From Anaerolineales bacterium (lineage in GTDB: Bacteria; Chloroflexota; Anaerolineae; Anaerolineales; Villigracilaceae): DNA of 64,000 nucleotides. Shown here piece by piece: positions 50,671 through 59,063 of the stretch. Both the position numbers and the translations under genes were made by a program. The notes below the pieces were generated by a model. The model ran no database searches. It saw nothing but the letters and a program-made list of their open reading frames with translations, and was not told the DNA's origin. The stretch is taken from contig JAHDWB010000001.1 of the NCBI GenBank assembly GCA_023382595.1, forward strand, positions 1,364,001 through 1,428,000, in the 5' to 3' direction. How positions within the stretch are numbered: position 1 is the stretch's first letter; every line of letters starts with the position of its first letter.

Positions 50671-52428
50671 CTATCCGCCTCCCAACGTCCAGTTCCATTT
50701 TTTGATGAGTTCACGCCGCCGCACAGGATCAGATGGGAGATCCAGCGGACGCCCGCGCCCGTCGAACACAACGCCTAACGCTCCGCCGCTCACTGAGATG
50801 CTGCCACCCTTGCCGGGTCCAAAACCGACGTCCGCTCCGTGGACGGTCTGGATGGTCAGTTCTGCGCTTTCACCGATGGAAAGCGGCAGGGTTTCGAGAC
50901 TGCCAAACTTCAAGTCCACGCGGGCTTCGGCTCCGTTCTCATAGGTCAATTTGGCGCGCAGGATGGGCGCTCCCTGACGGGCGGAGACGACCGGCGAAAT
51001 GACCGTCCCGACGCTGAGGAAGGCTCCAGATTCAAGCACCTGCACAGGCAGAATATTGTTTTGGGATGCCGCCACTCCAAGCAGGGGCAGCAGGTTGTTC
51101 TGGTCCAGGATCACGGTGGTGATGCCCACGGGTTGGACCGAGTCAAGGAGTAGAAGCAAGCCCTGACCGGGTCGCGAAGCGTCGCTTAGTGCGCCGCCTC
51201 CTGCGATGATGGGGTCAAACAACGGGGTCAGGGTTGGCTTGATGGATGCGGTATTCTGCGGGAAGTCGCGGCGGGCGAACTGCATCGCAAGGTGAAGCGC
51301 CTGTCTCACCACGGCTTGGGAGAGAGCGAGGTCTTCCTTCGTTGCCGCAATAGCGGCGGGATATAGCGATTTCTGGTGGAGGTAATCGAGCAAGACGCTG
51401 GCAGGGATATCGAGCGAAGACCAGCGCAGAATCTCTTCGAGAGTCGTGTAATTGAGCAAGCCCGCCAGATTCTCGCCAAGCCCAAACTGAGGCAGAACCT
51501 TCAGGGTGGATTTGCTCTTGAAGCCCGCAGCAATGACCGCGGCAGATGAGCCGATATCCACGCTGAGAATGCCTTTTTTGGAGGCATACACCTTCGAGAG
51601 GAAACGCACCATGCGTCCGGTTGCATAAGCAGTTGGCAGCGTATGCCCGCCGGACCATAGATCGAGAAGTTCAACGCCCTTGATCTGCCGCTTGCGGATG
51701 TTGATGAACATACGTGCCAGCTCACGCTCGGCGGGGTCAATGTCCTCCGTTTCGAGCGAGGGGCGGATGTTCGGGCTGAAGTGCAAGGAGGATGCCAGCG
51801 AACCAACAAGCGACTTGACCTCCTCCTCCATTTTTCCGTTCCCCGCGAACAACACAGCGGGGCGTTTTTCGTCGGGCAGGAGGAAACTGGCAAGCCCAAT
51901 GGGTTCGAGCAGTTTCTGGATGGAGCGCGAGGCGCCGCCATCTGTCCCGCCGGCGATCACTACCAGTTCAGGGCGGATGCGTAGGAGACTGTCGATCTGC
52001 TGGTCGGCTTTACGGTGATCGCTCAAGCCGATGGTATCCATGATGCGGGCGTATGTGGTTTCGGTCAGCTTGCGAGCGCTTTCGAGCGAGACCTCTTTGA
52101 GCAGTCCAACAACGATGGTTTTGACCGGCGCGCCTGCCGAGAGGGTGACAACCAGCGCATCCACTCCGGACCCGTCTGACTGGGTGGGGAGGATCAGGTC
52201 GCGTGAACCATCAAGCAGGGTTCTACCCAGGAGTTTTTGCAATTCCGTGACGGCGTCGCGCGCACCTTCGGAGACATCTTTGAATGGGGCTTCGGCTGTG
52301 CTGGGAGCAACGCCGGATGCCACAAAGCGATATTCGCCTTCGATGACGTCGAACAGCACCGCACGCGTGTTTGCCGCGCCGACGTCGATTGCGAGCAGGG
52401 AGTTTCCTGTAACCAGTGAAGAAGGCAT
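50671..52428 (-). CDS. MutL/GlmL-like ASKHA protein
   Basis: 585 aa. The opening LLAIDVGAANTRAVLFDV is the first phosphate motif of the sugar kinase/Hsp70 fold; ILSVDIGSSAAVIAAG and the Gly-rich IIAGGGALSDA are later ATP-site segments. The layout fits MutL (GlmL), which repairs or supports glutamate mutase, but no mutase genes are here and the family is found in Chloroflexota without them. A chaperone-like or regulatory ATPase for the neighbouring membrane proteins is an inference. Confidence 0.8.
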   Translation of the reverse strand: MPSSLVTGNSLLAIDVGAANTRAVLFDVIEGEYRFVASGVAPSTAEAPFKDVSEGARDAVTELQKLLGRTLLDGSRDLILPTQSDGSGVDALVVTLSAGAPVKTIVVGLLKEVSLESARKLTETTYARIMDTIGLSDHRKADQQIDSLLRIRPELVVIAGGTDGGASRSIQKLLEPIGLASFLLPDEKRPAVLFAGNGKMEEEVKSLVGSLASSLHFSPNIRPSLETEDIDPAERELARMFINIRKRQIKGVELLDLWSGGHTLPTAYATGRMVRFLSKVYASKKGILSVDIGSSAAVIAAGFKSKSTLKVLPQFGLGENLAGLLNYTTLEEILRWSSLDIPASVLLDYLHQKSLYPAAIAATKEDLALSQAVVRQALHLAMQFARRDFPQNTASIKPTLTPLFDPIIAGGGALSDASRPGQGLLLLLDSVQPVGITTVILDQNNLLPLLGVAASQNNILPVQVLESGAFLSVGTVISPVVSARQGAPILRAKLTYENGAEARVDLKFGSLETLPLSIGESAELTIQTVHGADVGFGPGKGGSISVSGGALGVVFDGRGRPLDLPSDPVRRRELIKKWNWTLGGG

Positions 52429-52432
52429 GATC

Positions 52433-53143
52433 TTATGACCTGAACATGGAGAGCAGCGAGTCGATGAATTCGAAAAGGAAGGAGAGACGTTCGATGAACG
52501 CGGTCAGCGCGGCAGCAAAGACGCCTGCGAAGATTACGCCCAATGTAATGCCGATAAAGATTCGTCCGATCCAGGCGAGAATCTCGATGGGCGCAAGGCG
52601 GTTCGTGGAACCATCAGCCTTGGGACGCGCACCGAAATGGAAATAAGCCAGCGATGTCACTGCACCGACGAGGATAATAGCACCGTTGCCGAGCACTTCC
52701 GCGAGGCTGATGTTGCGTTCAGCGGCAAGCTGTGGATCGAAGAAGTTGATGGTCGCATTTATCTGAGGGATGAGCGTGCCAATCACTGCCCCGGCAAGGA
52801 TGACCGCTGCACCGGCGCCGACGAGAAATGCCATGGTAATGCGGGCAACTCCTGAGAGGCGGGGTGATAATTTCATCAGGATGAAGCCAAAACCAAGCCA
52901 TGGCACGATCAGGAGCGCGCCCTGTGTCAGATCACCGGTCATAAGCACGGATCGGGTTGGGATGAACAGGCGGGGGGTCAGCACCTGCAGCCAGATCACG
53001 GATGCGGCATAGCCGGAGGCAACGCCTACAAATATATAGACCGCGATGCGGAAAAGCGCATTGTCCCCGATCAGATAACTGAGGACGAGGATCGTAAAGA
53101 TGAAACTAAGGACACCGCTGATCATATCCGCGGAAATGGACAT
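52433..53143 (-). CDS. Polytopic membrane protein, 236 aa
   Basis: About six or seven helices, no family recognised. It starts MSISADMISGVLSF at 53143, one base after the preceding gene's stop, and ends four bases before the GlmL-like gene. Between helices there are few charged residues apart from an RLAPIEIL loop. The gene order suggests a complex with the zinc-ribbon protein and the GlmL-like ATPase. Confidence 0.75.
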   Translation of the reverse strand: MSISADMISGVLSFIFTILVLSYLIGDNALFRIAVYIFVGVASGYAASVIWLQVLTPRLFIPTRSVLMTGDLTQGALLIVPWLGFGFILMKLSPRLSGVARITMAFLVGAGAAVILAGAVIGTLIPQINATINFFDPQLAAERNISLAEVLGNGAIILVGAVTSLAYFHFGARPKADGSTNRLAPIEILAWIGRIFIGITLGVIFAGVFAAALTAFIERLSFLFEFIDSLLSMFRS

Positions 53144-53144
53144 G

Positions 53145-55592
53145 TTACTTTGCCTCCCTTGCTTCGGCGCGTTCGCGCCTTCCCTGCGCAAAATTCCACA
53201 GACCGCCGATCAGTACTGTCAAAGCGGCAAGCAACATGGCAAGACTGTATGCATCCCAATAGGAGCGCGCCGTACCAGGTCTGCCCGCATTGTGGGTTTC
53301 GAAGATCGCGCCGCCATACAAACCCGAAATGATGCCATCCACCTGGCCGGAGTCGTAATACGGCTGGATCATCGGCGCAGCTTGGGCGCTGGAGATAATG
53401 ATGAATGGAGTATCCCCGCGCAGAGATTCGGTCTGTTCCACCCAGACGCGGGCTGCATCGGCGTTGTCGGTGAGCAGGATCATGGCGGTGAATTCCCCAA
53501 AGGTGGAAACGCCCTCGAGCGGTGTCAGCGTCCATGCGGGCTGGAGGTTAATATCCAGCGGGGCGATGACGGACGGATTTTGCGCAAAGGCGCGGATGCC
53601 CAACTGCCCGCCGGAAAGGTAACCCAAGTTCAGGTAGTTGATTCCGCTTTGGAGGTTGTGACCAGCTAGATGTCCAGTAAGGAAGCGTTCCGCCAGTATG
53701 GACCCGGTCTCATTGGTGGCGACAAAGGTCAGACGCGGCGGTTTCAACGTCAGGAGATTGTCGAAGAAGGGCACGGCGGCGGCTTCCATCTCACCGGCGC
53801 GGGATGGCTCGTAGTCGAACGCCACTAACAACCGCGCATCGGCAGGGATCGATTGCATCACCAGCAGAGCACTCGTAGCTTCGTTCGGTCTGCCTTGCGG
53901 CATGGCAAAGAACTGCGTGCGCAGGGAAATGGGCACAATAACAACCAGCAACATGACAGCCGCGAGGAACCATCGCAGTCCGCGTGAGGCCCTCACAGCG
54001 GGAGCGGACCCAAGCGGTACGGGCGCAGTTTCAGCGGTGAGGATCTGTTCCAGAATTTCCGCATGCGCCAACTGCTCATTGCTGGCGTTGAGCTTGATCG
54101 AATGTGCTTTCGGTTTGCTGGTAGGGGTGAAGCCCGGCACGGCGGCAGGCAAAACGCCGTGCAAGCCTGCCAGCGCGCCGCGCGATTCCAACGTTTGGTC
54201 GCTGGAGAGAGGCAGCGGGGAGGTTTCTGAATCCAACGGGCGCATCGCCTGCACCCAGGAGGGCAGTTCGCCGGGCGCGATCGCCTCGTCACTTTGTTCA
54301 GCGGATGAAGGTGTTTCCAGTGTGTTTGAAAGCCAGTCCGGCATTTCGGTGAAGAGATCGTTCAGATTTTCATCTGCCTGAGCTTCCGGCGTAAACGCCG
54401 GCGCGGATTCAAACGGAGCGTTCGTTTCCGGCTCGGGTTTATCGGCTTCGGGTTGGGATGCTTCCTCCGTTTGGAATGACCCAAGCCAGTCCAGAGATTC
54501 CGAGGCGGGTTCCTCCGCAGATCGCTCCGATGGAGAATCGAAGATCAAAGATTCCGGTGCGGCGGCTTTCAACCAACTGGGCAGGTCGCCGGAAAGATCA
54601 TCCTGCGCGGGTATTTCCTCCTGCGGCTCCTCCGCATGTTCGGTCATCAGGTGCACCGTATCTTCGCTGGAGATCCAGGCAGGGATATCCTCATTTTGCG
54701 GACTTTCCGATTCATCCTTCAACCAGGCAGGAGTTGCACCCTGCGCAGGCGTTTCGTTTTCGGATGAACTTTTCATCCAATCAGGAATATCCATGGACGA
54801 AAGATCGGACGCATCGGTCTCACCCGGGCTTGATTCTGAAACAGATGCAGATTCAGCGCCCTGACCTTGTTCATCCACGCCGCGCAGACCGCTCAACCAG
54901 TCAGGCGTATCGATTGGGATCTCAGGGGCATCGCTGGGCGTCTCCGCCTGCAAGCCTTCCACAGATTTAGCTTCCGCATCGGCTGACATTTGCTTGAGCC
55001 AGTCCGGAGTTTCATCAATGGTCAGGTCTGGGAGCGGCTCATCAAAAGCGGGCGTGGGAGCCGGTTGTTCACTGTCAGTGTGCGACCAACCCGTCAGTTG
55101 ATCTTCCTGCGGTTTGGATGGGGACGACTGCAAGTCATCCAACCATGAAAGACCGGTTTCCTCCTGTGGAAAATCATCCTTTCCACCCATTTCCACCCAG
55201 CGGACTTCGGACGATCCCTCAGGTTCTTGTTTTGGGGTCGGGGAAGCGCTTGTGATGCTGGCAAGCCAGTCCGGCACTTCGTCTTCGTCGTCGTCATCTG
55301 CCTGGGAGCGCAAACCAGCCAACAGGTCCTCGGTGGATGCGATGGGTTGGGAAAGTTGTTCGTCTTGTGGATCAGGATCCGATGGCGAGTCCATATTTTT
55401 GGCGGCATCGCGCGCATCCCTAAGCCATTGCGGCAGGACGTGCTCGAGTTCGGATGTATGTTTCTGTGTGGGAGCCTGACCGGGCACGATGGAAGCATCA
55501 CCAGATGACAGGGGGGTTTGGCAGTTCCGGCAGAACTGTTCGGTTGCGGAATTTTCCTCTCCGCAGGCGGGACATTTTATGATGTCAGCCAT
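53145..55592 (-). CDS. Zinc-ribbon membrane protein with twelve Trp-motif repeats
   Basis: 815 aa. An N-terminal zinc ribbon (C7, C10, C21, C24) leads into a 500-residue acidic, probably disordered region. It contains twelve short motifs of the type (L/I/V/T)P-x-W-(L/M/I/V) at Trp 56, 109, 150, 198, 232, 272, 290, 306, 340, 369, 420 and 446; nine have the Pro two residues before Trp. A helix at 540-557, a folded outer domain of about 215 residues and a last helix near 780-800 follow. The motifs look like repeated docking sites. It overlaps the upstream stop by one base. Confidence 0.85.
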   Translation of the reverse strand: MADIIKCPACGEENSATEQFCRNCQTPLSSGDASIVPGQAPTQKHTSELEHVLPQWLRDARDAAKNMDSPSDPDPQDEQLSQPIASTEDLLAGLRSQADDDDEDEVPDWLASITSASPTPKQEPEGSSEVRWVEMGGKDDFPQEETGLSWLDDLQSSPSKPQEDQLTGWSHTDSEQPAPTPAFDEPLPDLTIDETPDWLKQMSADAEAKSVEGLQAETPSDAPEIPIDTPDWLSGLRGVDEQGQGAESASVSESSPGETDASDLSSMDIPDWMKSSSENETPAQGATPAWLKDESESPQNEDIPAWISSEDTVHLMTEHAEEPQEEIPAQDDLSGDLPSWLKAAAPESLIFDSPSERSAEEPASESLDWLGSFQTEEASQPEADKPEPETNAPFESAPAFTPEAQADENLNDLFTEMPDWLSNTLETPSSAEQSDEAIAPGELPSWVQAMRPLDSETSPLPLSSDQTLESRGALAGLHGVLPAAVPGFTPTSKPKAHSIKLNASNEQLAHAEILEQILTAETAPVPLGSAPAVRASRGLRWFLAAVMLLVVIVPISLRTQFFAMPQGRPNEATSALLVMQSIPADARLLVAFDYEPSRAGEMEAAAVPFFDNLLTLKPPRLTFVATNETGSILAERFLTGHLAGHNLQSGINYLNLGYLSGGQLGIRAFAQNPSVIAPLDINLQPAWTLTPLEGVSTFGEFTAMILLTDNADAARVWVEQTESLRGDTPFIIISSAQAAPMIQPYYDSGQVDGIISGLYGGAIFETHNAGRPGTARSYWDAYSLAMLLAALTVLIGGLWNFAQGRRERAEAREAK

Positions 55593-56203
55593 TAGTTACC
55601 CCCATATGGGCGGTCCAAGCCGAACAGGACGCGCAATCCCGTGGTGAGCGTGCCAAGCGCCACACCGATCAAAATTCCGCGCGCGCCGCCCAGCGCCCAG
55701 ATCTGTGCCACCCACGGGCGCACCAGCGTGCCGAATACGGGCATATCCCCGAAAGGCAGTGTGGCGGAACCGATGAAGATAAGCACGGCGGTCAGCAGGA
55801 AGACGACACCCATCACGTCCGCGCGGCGGCGCAGGAGGCGGATGGCAGCATAGAGCAGGGAGACGGTCAGCAAGCCCATCAACGTCGCTTCGACGGGCAG
55901 GATGATGCCGTTCAACAGAACCTGCATGGCTTGATGCTGCGGGCGAAGGATGATGCCAAAGATAAAGGTCGCAGCCAGCGCGATAACGAGCAGAGCGCTG
56001 TACACGCTTCCCTTTTCAGCCCGGCGGATCTTATCTGTGTGGACGGTGATAAGGTTGAAAATTCCCACCAGCGCAGCAACTCCGGCAAGGATGATCGCCC
56101 AGTTCAATAAAAGGGTTTGGATTCCGACCGCTTGCGGAAGGAAGTATCCCAACAGGACGAGAATGCCGGTGGCAATGGCAATGAGTGCGGTAAAGACGCG
56201 CAT
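55592..56203 (-). CDS. Polytopic membrane protein, 203 aa
   Basis: Six predicted helices with short loops and no recognised family. Overlaps the DUF6754-like gene upstream by one base (56203) and the zinc-ribbon gene downstream by one base. The basic loops KIRRAEKG and RLLRRRADV suggest a cytoplasmic face. Probably part of the membrane complex coded by this operon. Confidence 0.75.
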   Translation of the reverse strand: MRVFTALIAIATGILVLLGYFLPQAVGIQTLLLNWAIILAGVAALVGIFNLITVHTDKIRRAEKGSVYSALLVIALAATFIFGIILRPQHQAMQVLLNGIILPVEATLMGLLTVSLLYAAIRLLRRRADVMGVVFLLTAVLIFIGSATLPFGDMPVFGTLVRPWVAQIWALGGARGILIGVALGTLTTGLRVLFGLDRPYGGN

Positions 56204-56940
56204 TAGAGAACCCCCAGGAATTTTGCGGCAGCGCCGCCCACCAGTGCAAGGATGACCAGCCAGCGCAGAACATCCTGCACCGTGAGGCTGGCAGTATGCG
56301 ATGGGCTCGCGCCGAGGTATGCACCTGCGGCGAACAGTTCTTCACCGATCAATGCATCCTGCGTGTTGGCGAAAAGAACCGCCTGTCCGCTCAGGTTGTC
56401 GCTGGCACCGATCAAGGCAATGTCATCGCGGTCGGAGGCTTCGGCAAGCAAGGCGGCTTCCGGTCCGAAATGACCGATCATGATATTGGATGAGACATTT
56501 TCGTTCTTTGCGATGTGCATCGCGCCAGCGGCGTAACTGAAGGGCGTCAAGCCGGTGACGCGTCCCGTCGTGGGGACGTAGAGTTCATCGACCCCGGCAG
56601 CCTGGTATCCAGCCTGGAGTGTGTCCTGGGTCAACAGACCAAGCGGCGGGTCGCCAGCGGATGCGACGGCGGGCATGTCACTGGTGGAGGTGTGCTCGGC
56701 GATGATCCGCAGCATGGCAAGACCGGCAAAAGCGGATCCTCCGCGCGCATCCAGCAGACTACTGTGTCCAAGCGATATGTGCAGGCGCGTGCCGTCTTCG
56801 ATGCTTAATCCCAATGTGCGTATCAATTTTGTGAGGGCGGGGATATCGCGCAGGCGGGAAGGCGCTTTTCGTTTCCACAAGGTGATGGCGATGAGGAGGA
56901 AGGCAGTAACGAGCAGGATGAGCAATGCTGTGAGGTTCAT
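56203..56940 (-). CDS. DUF6754-like membrane protein, 245 aa
   Basis: A first helix at about 4-22 and a last helix at about 220-240 frame a soluble domain of roughly 190 residues. The soluble part has HISLGHSSLLDARGGSAFAGLAML and PLGLLTQDTLQAGYQAAG, then GHFGPEAALLAEAS, which I associate with DUF6754. Function unknown. The ATG overlaps the 81-aa gene upstream by four bases. Confidence 0.65.
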   Translation of the reverse strand: MNLTALLILLVTAFLLIAITLWKRKAPSRLRDIPALTKLIRTLGLSIEDGTRLHISLGHSSLLDARGGSAFAGLAMLRIIAEHTSTSDMPAVASAGDPPLGLLTQDTLQAGYQAAGVDELYVPTTGRVTGLTPFSYAAGAMHIAKNENVSSNIMIGHFGPEAALLAEASDRDDIALIGASDNLSGQAVLFANTQDALIGEELFAAGAYLGASPSHTASLTVQDVLRWLVILALVGGAAAKFLGVL

Positions 56941-57182
56941 TGAGCCGTTCCTTCGCGGGTCAGGAAGGATGCAAATGCGCGTGCTTCGGTCTCTTCTTCA
57001 AGGGTCTGGGCGAGGGCGGTCAGTTGGTCGTTCTTGATAAAGCCGCCGCTAAAATAAATCGCCTGCGCTCCAAGCAGTGCAAGAGGGCTTCCTGCTTCAA
57101 GGAATGAGGCGACCAGATCGTGAAGTTGATACCGGCGCAAGGTCTCAGCCCAGCGATGCCAGAATTCGCGCGTTGACTTCAT
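56937..57182 (-). CDS. Small protein at the head of the GlmL-like operon, 81 aa
   Basis: Starts MKSTREFWHRWAETLRRYQL; mostly helical, with a mildly hydrophobic segment SPLALLGAQAIYFSGGF that could lie at the membrane. No family recognised. TATACT (57193-57198) ends 10 bases before the ATG, so the operon mRNA would start within a few bases of this gene. It marks the promoter-proximal end of the eight-gene operon. Confidence 0.7.
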   Translation of the reverse strand: MKSTREFWHRWAETLRRYQLHDLVASFLEAGSPLALLGAQAIYFSGGFIKNDQLTALAQTLEEETEARAFASFLTREGTAQ

Positions 57183-57192
57183 AATTAATAAA

Positions 57193-57198
57193 AGTATA
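57193..57198 (-). promoter_or_regulatory. -10 box of the GlmL-like operon
   Basis: TATACT on the minus strand, 10 bases before the ATG at 57182; the surrounding 60 bases are AT-rich. Confidence 0.5.
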
Positions 57199-57259
57199 GC
57201 ATAATTTTAATGTAGCCCCTCTTATGATGCGCGGAAAAAGATTACAGTTTAATAACCGA

Positions 57260-57306
57260 TGTAGAAAGAGCCTGCGCTTTGATGTTCAAATCGGCGCAAG
57301 CTCTTT
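57260..57306 (-). terminator. glgC terminator
   Basis: AAAGAGCCTGCGC (57265-57277) with GCGCAAGCTCTTT (57294-57306), one G-T pair; TTTC follows on the minus strand. Confidence 0.65.
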
Positions 57307-57326
57307 ATGTTCATTGAAATGATGAG

Positions 57327-58574
57327 TTACGGGGTGATGGTCGTGCCGGATGGCAGCACCGTATCCTTTGGAATGATGACGATGCCGTCGCGCACGTACC
57401 ATTTTTCGTTGTCGATATCCTTGTCGCGCGGGAAGGGGCGGATGGTGACGTTATCACCGATACGCGCGTTCTTGTCGAGGATCGCGCCTTCGATATGACA
57501 ATTCGCGCCAATGCCGATGGGAATGCCTTCGCGTTCCCGCTCGAAATAATCCGCGCCCATCACGATGCTGTCTTTGATGACACAGCCCGCCGCGATCTGG
57601 CTGCGGATGCCGATGATGGAATGGGTGATCTCGGATTTGAGAATGCGGCTGCCATCCGCGATCAGCACGTTCTGCAAGTGGGTGTCTTCCACGATGGATG
57701 CGGGCAGGTAGCGTGTTTCAGTATAGATGGGAAACCTCGCGTCGTAAAAATTGAACGGCGTCTGGGATGTGGTCAGCATCAGGTTGGTCTCATAGAACGA
57801 GCGGATCGTCCCGATGTCCTGCCAATAGCCGTCGAAATCGAAGCCGAACACCTCATGCGAATTGATCGCCTGCGGGATGGTGTCGCCGCCGAAATCATCA
57901 TGATGCGGGAAATCCATCAGCAGTTCCACGAGCACCTTTGTGTTGAACATGTAAATTCCCATCGAGCCTAGGAAGGGGCGCTCGGGGTCATCGCGGCTGA
58001 TGAACTTGTTCTGGACTTCGGGGTCTTTCGGTTTTTCGACAAAGTCGGTGATGTGACCATCCGCCTCCCGTTTAAGAATCCCGAAGCGCGTCACTTCGTC
58101 CTTTGAAACTGGTTGCACAGCGACAGTGATATCCGCCTTGTTCTCCCAGTGATATTCCGCCATTGCCTTGTAATTCATGCGGTACAGATGATCGCCCGCA
58201 AGGATGAGCACGTACTTGGACCCGGCGGCTTGTATTTCCAGCAATTGCTTGCGGACCGCGTCTGCCGTGCCCTGGTACCAGTCCGCGCTCTCGACGGTCT
58301 GCTCCGCCGCCCAGATCTGAACCCAGCCCTGATGGAACGAATCAAAGTTATAGGTCCGCGTGATGTGGCGGTGCAGGGACACAGAGTTGAACTGCGTCAG
58401 GACCGCAATGCGGTAGATCTCCGAGTTGATGCAATTGCTGATGGGAATATCGATCAAGCGGTACTTGCCGGCGATCGGCACGGCTGGCTTTGAGCGCATC
58501 TGTGTCAGCGGATACAGGCGCGCCCCGCGTCCTCCCCCCAAGATCACTGCAAGGACTTCGTTCAATGACGGCAT
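57327..58574 (-). CDS. glgC: Glucose-1-phosphate adenylyltransferase
   Basis: 415 aa, the first step of bacterial glycogen synthesis. The nucleotide loop is AVILGGGRGARLYPLT with KPAVPIAGKYRLID, followed by AGDHLYRMNY, the substrate loop VEKP and a left-handed helix domain from about 290. Allosteric behaviour cannot be predicted from this. Downstream of a 34-aa small membrane ORF. Confidence 0.96.
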   Translation of the reverse strand: MPSLNEVLAVILGGGRGARLYPLTQMRSKPAVPIAGKYRLIDIPISNCINSEIYRIAVLTQFNSVSLHRHITRTYNFDSFHQGWVQIWAAEQTVESADWYQGTADAVRKQLLEIQAAGSKYVLILAGDHLYRMNYKAMAEYHWENKADITVAVQPVSKDEVTRFGILKREADGHITDFVEKPKDPEVQNKFISRDDPERPFLGSMGIYMFNTKVLVELLMDFPHHDDFGGDTIPQAINSHEVFGFDFDGYWQDIGTIRSFYETNLMLTTSQTPFNFYDARFPIYTETRYLPASIVEDTHLQNVLIADGSRILKSEITHSIIGIRSQIAAGCVIKDSIVMGADYFEREREGIPIGIGANCHIEGAILDKNARIGDNVTIRPFPRDKDIDNEKWYVRDGIVIIPKDTVLPSGTTITP

Positions 58575-58621
58575 TTTTAGCCTCCTGGGTAATCCTTGTA
58601 CGATGTGGATGACGATTTCCC

Positions 58622-58726
58622 CTATTTTACCCCCAACATCCTTCGAATGCGATGAATCACGTACACGATCGGATATGCCAGCAGGATCAGGACGTCGATG
58701 ACGATTAAAATCAGGTTAATTTTCAT
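58622..58726 (-). CDS. Small membrane protein, 34 aa, upstream of glgC
   Basis: MKINLILIVIDVLILLAYPI then a basic tail ending RIRRMLGVK. GGAGG lies 5 bases before the ATG at 58726, an ideal ribosome site. One transmembrane helix with a cytoplasmic basic end is predicted. It ends 47 bases before glgC and shares its likely transcript. Too short for family assignment. Confidence 0.6.
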   Translation of the reverse strand: MKINLILIVIDVLILLAYPIVYVIHRIRRMLGVK

Positions 58727-58755
58727 GTGTGCCTCCGTCTTACATGAGGAAACTC

Positions 58756-58880
58756 TCTGGAGGATGTACGGTTTTCGATAAGAAGCGTTGTTTCATTTCC
58801 ATTGTACATTCGGACGGTGCAAAGTCAATTGATAAAAGGCACGGATATATAAAAATCAAACATCCTCCAGAAGGAGGATG
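58756..58880. repeat. Small inverted-repeat element
   Basis: TCTGGAGGATGT (58756-58767) and ACATCCTCCAGA (58860-58871) are perfect 12-bp inverted repeats 92 bases apart; CATCCTCC-agaa-GGAGGATG (58861-58880) forms a second hairpin. Could be a miniature element or a fold-back RNA. Confidence 0.5.
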
Positions 58881-58937
58881 CCAGGCGGGAGCGGAAACCT
58901 GTACGGTATAATATCGTTCCGGGTAACCTGCTCGCTG

Positions 58938-59020
58938 TGCCGAAGGAGGGAATCGAACCCTCATTCCCGTAGGGAACACGATTTTGAGTCGTGCGCGTCT
59001 GCCTATTCCGCCACTTCGGC
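58938..59020 (-). tRNA. tRNA-Leu (CAA)
   Basis: An 83-base type II tRNA: acceptor GCCGAAG/CTTCGGC, anticodon stem CACGA/TCGTG with loop CTCAAAA (anticodon CAA), a long variable arm and T arm GAGGGTTCGATTCCCTC. CCA is not encoded. Confidence 0.95.
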
Positions 59021-59063
59021 TCAATTGCGAAGCAAGTATACCACTCTCAACTACAAGGTCAAG

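Noticed and set aside
58878-59063. Upstream extension of ychF
   Set aside because: The frame passes through tRNA-Leu on the other strand; the P-loop protein starts normally at 59064.
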